Assembly: GCA_021847625.1 (NCBI GenBank) | Contig: JAJZQK010000207.1 | Span: 1 to 6,440 of the forward strand | Length of the DNA: 6,440 nucleotides | Direction of reading: 5' to 3' | DNA from: Chloroflexota bacterium | Lineage (GTDB): Bacteria; Chloroflexota; FW602-bin22; JAMCYS01 | Part shown: positions 5,596 through 6,440 of the stretch, piece after piece | Position numbering within the stretch: position 1 is the stretch's first letter | Layout: every line of letters begins with the position of its first letter | Translations under genes and position numbers: made by a program | Notes under the pieces: generated by a model | What the model saw: the letters and a program-made list of their open reading frames with translations, nothing else | What the model was told of the DNA's origin: nothing | The model's database searches: none

Positions 5596-6129
5596 ATGGC
5601 AGAGCCGCTAGAGGCAGAGCCGAGGGTGTTGATCGTGGGCATCGGAAACGCCGCCCTGCAAGACGAGGGCGTCGGCGTGATCGCGGTCGAGGCTTTTCGG
5701 CGAGCCCACTACCTGCCGTACAACGTCGACTTGATCAGCGGGGAGCTCGAGGAGATTGACCTGCCCGACGTGATGGAAGAGGCCTCACACGTCATCGTCG
5801 TGGACTGCGTCGTAGCCGAGATGACCCCCGGGCAGATATTCCGGGAGATCCTGGACGAATTCCGGCGGCCCGGGGACACCCCGGAATCCATGCACGAGGC
5901 GCAGGTGCTGTCGGCGCTGGGGGTGCTGGAGATGCTCGGCACGCGTCCCCAGGCCATTCTCATCGGCGTGCAGGTGGCCGAGGTGGGACCAGGCGGGGGG
6001 CTTTCCGCCGCCGTCGAGGCAAGCTTGCCAAGGGTAATCGAGATGATCGAAGATGAGTTGGCCAATCTCGGATTTGAAACGCTACCGGTGCCCTCCAGCG
6101 GCGAGGCAGAGGGGGACTTGCCCGATTAG
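5596..6129 (+). CDS. [NiFe]-hydrogenase maturation protease (HycI/HyaD/HybD family, M52)
   Basis: Proteases of this family trim the C-terminus of the hydrogenase large subunit after nickel is inserted, allowing the active site to close; they act in the cytoplasm. The 177 residues are close to family length. GIGNAALQDEGVG at 15-27 is the N-terminal signature with nickel ligand E24. VIVVDCVV at 66-73 gives D70. SMHEAQVLSALGVLEMLG at 98-115 gives H100. ILIGVQV at 121-127 is the next conserved strand. All three residues that bind nickel in HybD are therefore present. The ATG at 5596 is chosen for GGAGGTG 5 nt upstream; the reading frame stays open back to 5341, but that stretch runs through a terminator and a promoter. 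No hydrogenase structural or hyp gene is in view, so the target is unknown. The related GPR/YyaC-like fold is a less likely alternative. Confidence 0.9.
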   Translation: MAEPLEAEPRVLIVGIGNAALQDEGVGVIAVEAFRRAHYLPYNVDLISGELEEIDLPDVMEEASHVIVVDCVVAEMTPGQIFREILDEFRRPGDTPESMHEAQVLSALGVLEMLGTRPQAILIGVQVAEVGPGGGLSAAVEASLPRVIEMIEDELANLGFETLPVPSSGEAEGDLPD

Positions 6130-6212
6130 GGCCCTCGCGGTGGGCCAGAGGTAGTCGTCGAGCCTGCCCGGCAAGACTCGCGGACTTGCGCGCTGCCTAT
6201 TCGTGCGGTCCG

Positions 6213-6221
6213 TGGTATAAT
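6213..6221 (+). promoter_or_regulatory. Extended -10 promoter of the Trm112-like gene
   Basis: TGGTATAAT (6213-6221) is a perfect extended -10 element (TGn plus TATAAT). The -35 position at 17 nt spacing reads only CTGCCT, so activity would rest on the extended -10. The start would be near 6228, with a leader of about 65 nt. Confidence 0.6.
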
Positions 6222-6277
6222 CGCTGACGCCCTGGTTGGGCAGCAGAGCAGGCGGCGGGGAGGGACCCTGCCGTGCG

Positions 6278-6291
6278 TGGAGGATGAGTCA
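6278..6291 (+). repeat. 14-nt repeat at the Trm112-like ribosome binding site (copy 2)
   Basis: This is identical to 3741-3754 before rpmA. Here the ATG inside the repeat (6284) is in frame with the likely start at 6293, so it is a possible but poorly spaced alternative start. Confidence 0.6.
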
Positions 6292-6292
6292 G

Positions 6293-6440
6293 ATGATTAG
6301 CAAGGAGCTGCTTGATATCCTGGTATGCCCGGCGGACAAGAAGGACATCGTGCTGGAGGGCGAGTTCCTCCGCTGCACCTTTTGCGGCCGCCGTTACCCG
6401 ATCCGCGACGGCATACCGGTGATGTTGATCGAGGAGGGCG
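6293..6440 (+). CDS. Trm112/UPF0434-like small zinc-ribbon protein (3' end outside window)
   Basis: The 49 visible residues match the Trm112p-like/YcaR family: KELLDILVCPADKK at the start, then LRCTFCGRRYPIRDGIPVML. Family proteins are about 60 residues in bacteria. In eukaryotes and archaea Trm112 is an activating partner of several methyltransferases; the bacterial role is not settled. Cysteines at 12, 28 and 31 are kept, but the usual second cysteine of the first CPxC pair is replaced (CPAD), so zinc binding by four cysteines is not complete in the visible part. The ATG at 6293 has GGAGG 9 nt upstream. An in-frame ATG at 6284 abuts that site and would add three residues. It sits behind its own extended -10 promoter. 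Confidence 0.88.
   Translation, partial: MISKELLDILVCPADKKDIVLEGEFLRCTFCGRRYPIRDGIPVMLIEEG

Noticed and set aside
6130..6155. GGCCC/GGGCC hairpin after the hydrogenase protease gene as a terminator
   Set aside because: The stem is short and no T run follows.
1..6440. CRISPR arrays, insertion sequences, toxin-antitoxin or defence genes
   Set aside because: No spaced direct repeats, terminal inverted repeats, transposase or such protein families were found; the content is ordinary chromosome.

Overview
The window is GC-rich bacterial chromosome, densely packed with housekeeping genes. The lineage cannot be fixed from sequence alone. Several features narrow it. The nicotinate phosphoribosyltransferase is the archaeal-type short form. 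L27 has no N-terminal extension, and no Prp protease gene lies between rplU and rpmA, which argues against a typical Firmicute. A DUF1385/YqhQ gene follows rpmE, and a [NiFe]-hydrogenase maturation protease and a Trm112-like protein are also present. From memory of such gene sets, Chloroflexota or a related deep-branching, probably anaerobic, bacterium is my best guess (inference, low confidence). The visible promoters have sigma70-type -35/-10 boxes, most with 17-18 bp spacers, and most genes have GGAGG-like ribosome binding sites.

Left part (1-770). A MarR-family regulator runs leftward off the window edge. Its well-formed promoter carries a perfect 10-bp palindrome at the expected transcription start, which looks like an autoregulatory operator. 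Back to back with it, a promoter drives a complete tRNA-Gly(CCC) gene with encoded CCA, followed by a strong hairpin.

Middle left, minus strand (766-2978). pncB, for NAD salvage, is followed after 173 nt by a secreted cell-wall endopeptidase with three LysM repeats and an M23 catalytic domain. pncB has a good promoter at 3141-3169. The peptidase has a structured leader and a possible weak promoter of its own.

Middle right, plus strand (3211-5380). A near-consensus promoter starts the ribosomal protein cluster rplU-rpmA-rpmE (L21, L27, L31), which ends at a textbook terminator. Only a few bases beyond that terminator is the ribosome binding site of a DUF1385 membrane protein gene, which ends at its own strong terminator.

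Right end (5381-6440). A promoter precedes a hydrogenase maturation protease (M52 family) with all three expected nickel-binding residues. Then an extended -10 promoter precedes a Trm112/UPF0434-like zinc-ribbon gene that runs off the window.

No new system stands out. The points most worth a second look are the terminator placed against the DUF1385 start, the nicotinate phosphoribosyltransferase without the usual C-terminal zinc module, the MarR operator, and the hydrogenase protease without a hydrogenase beside it.
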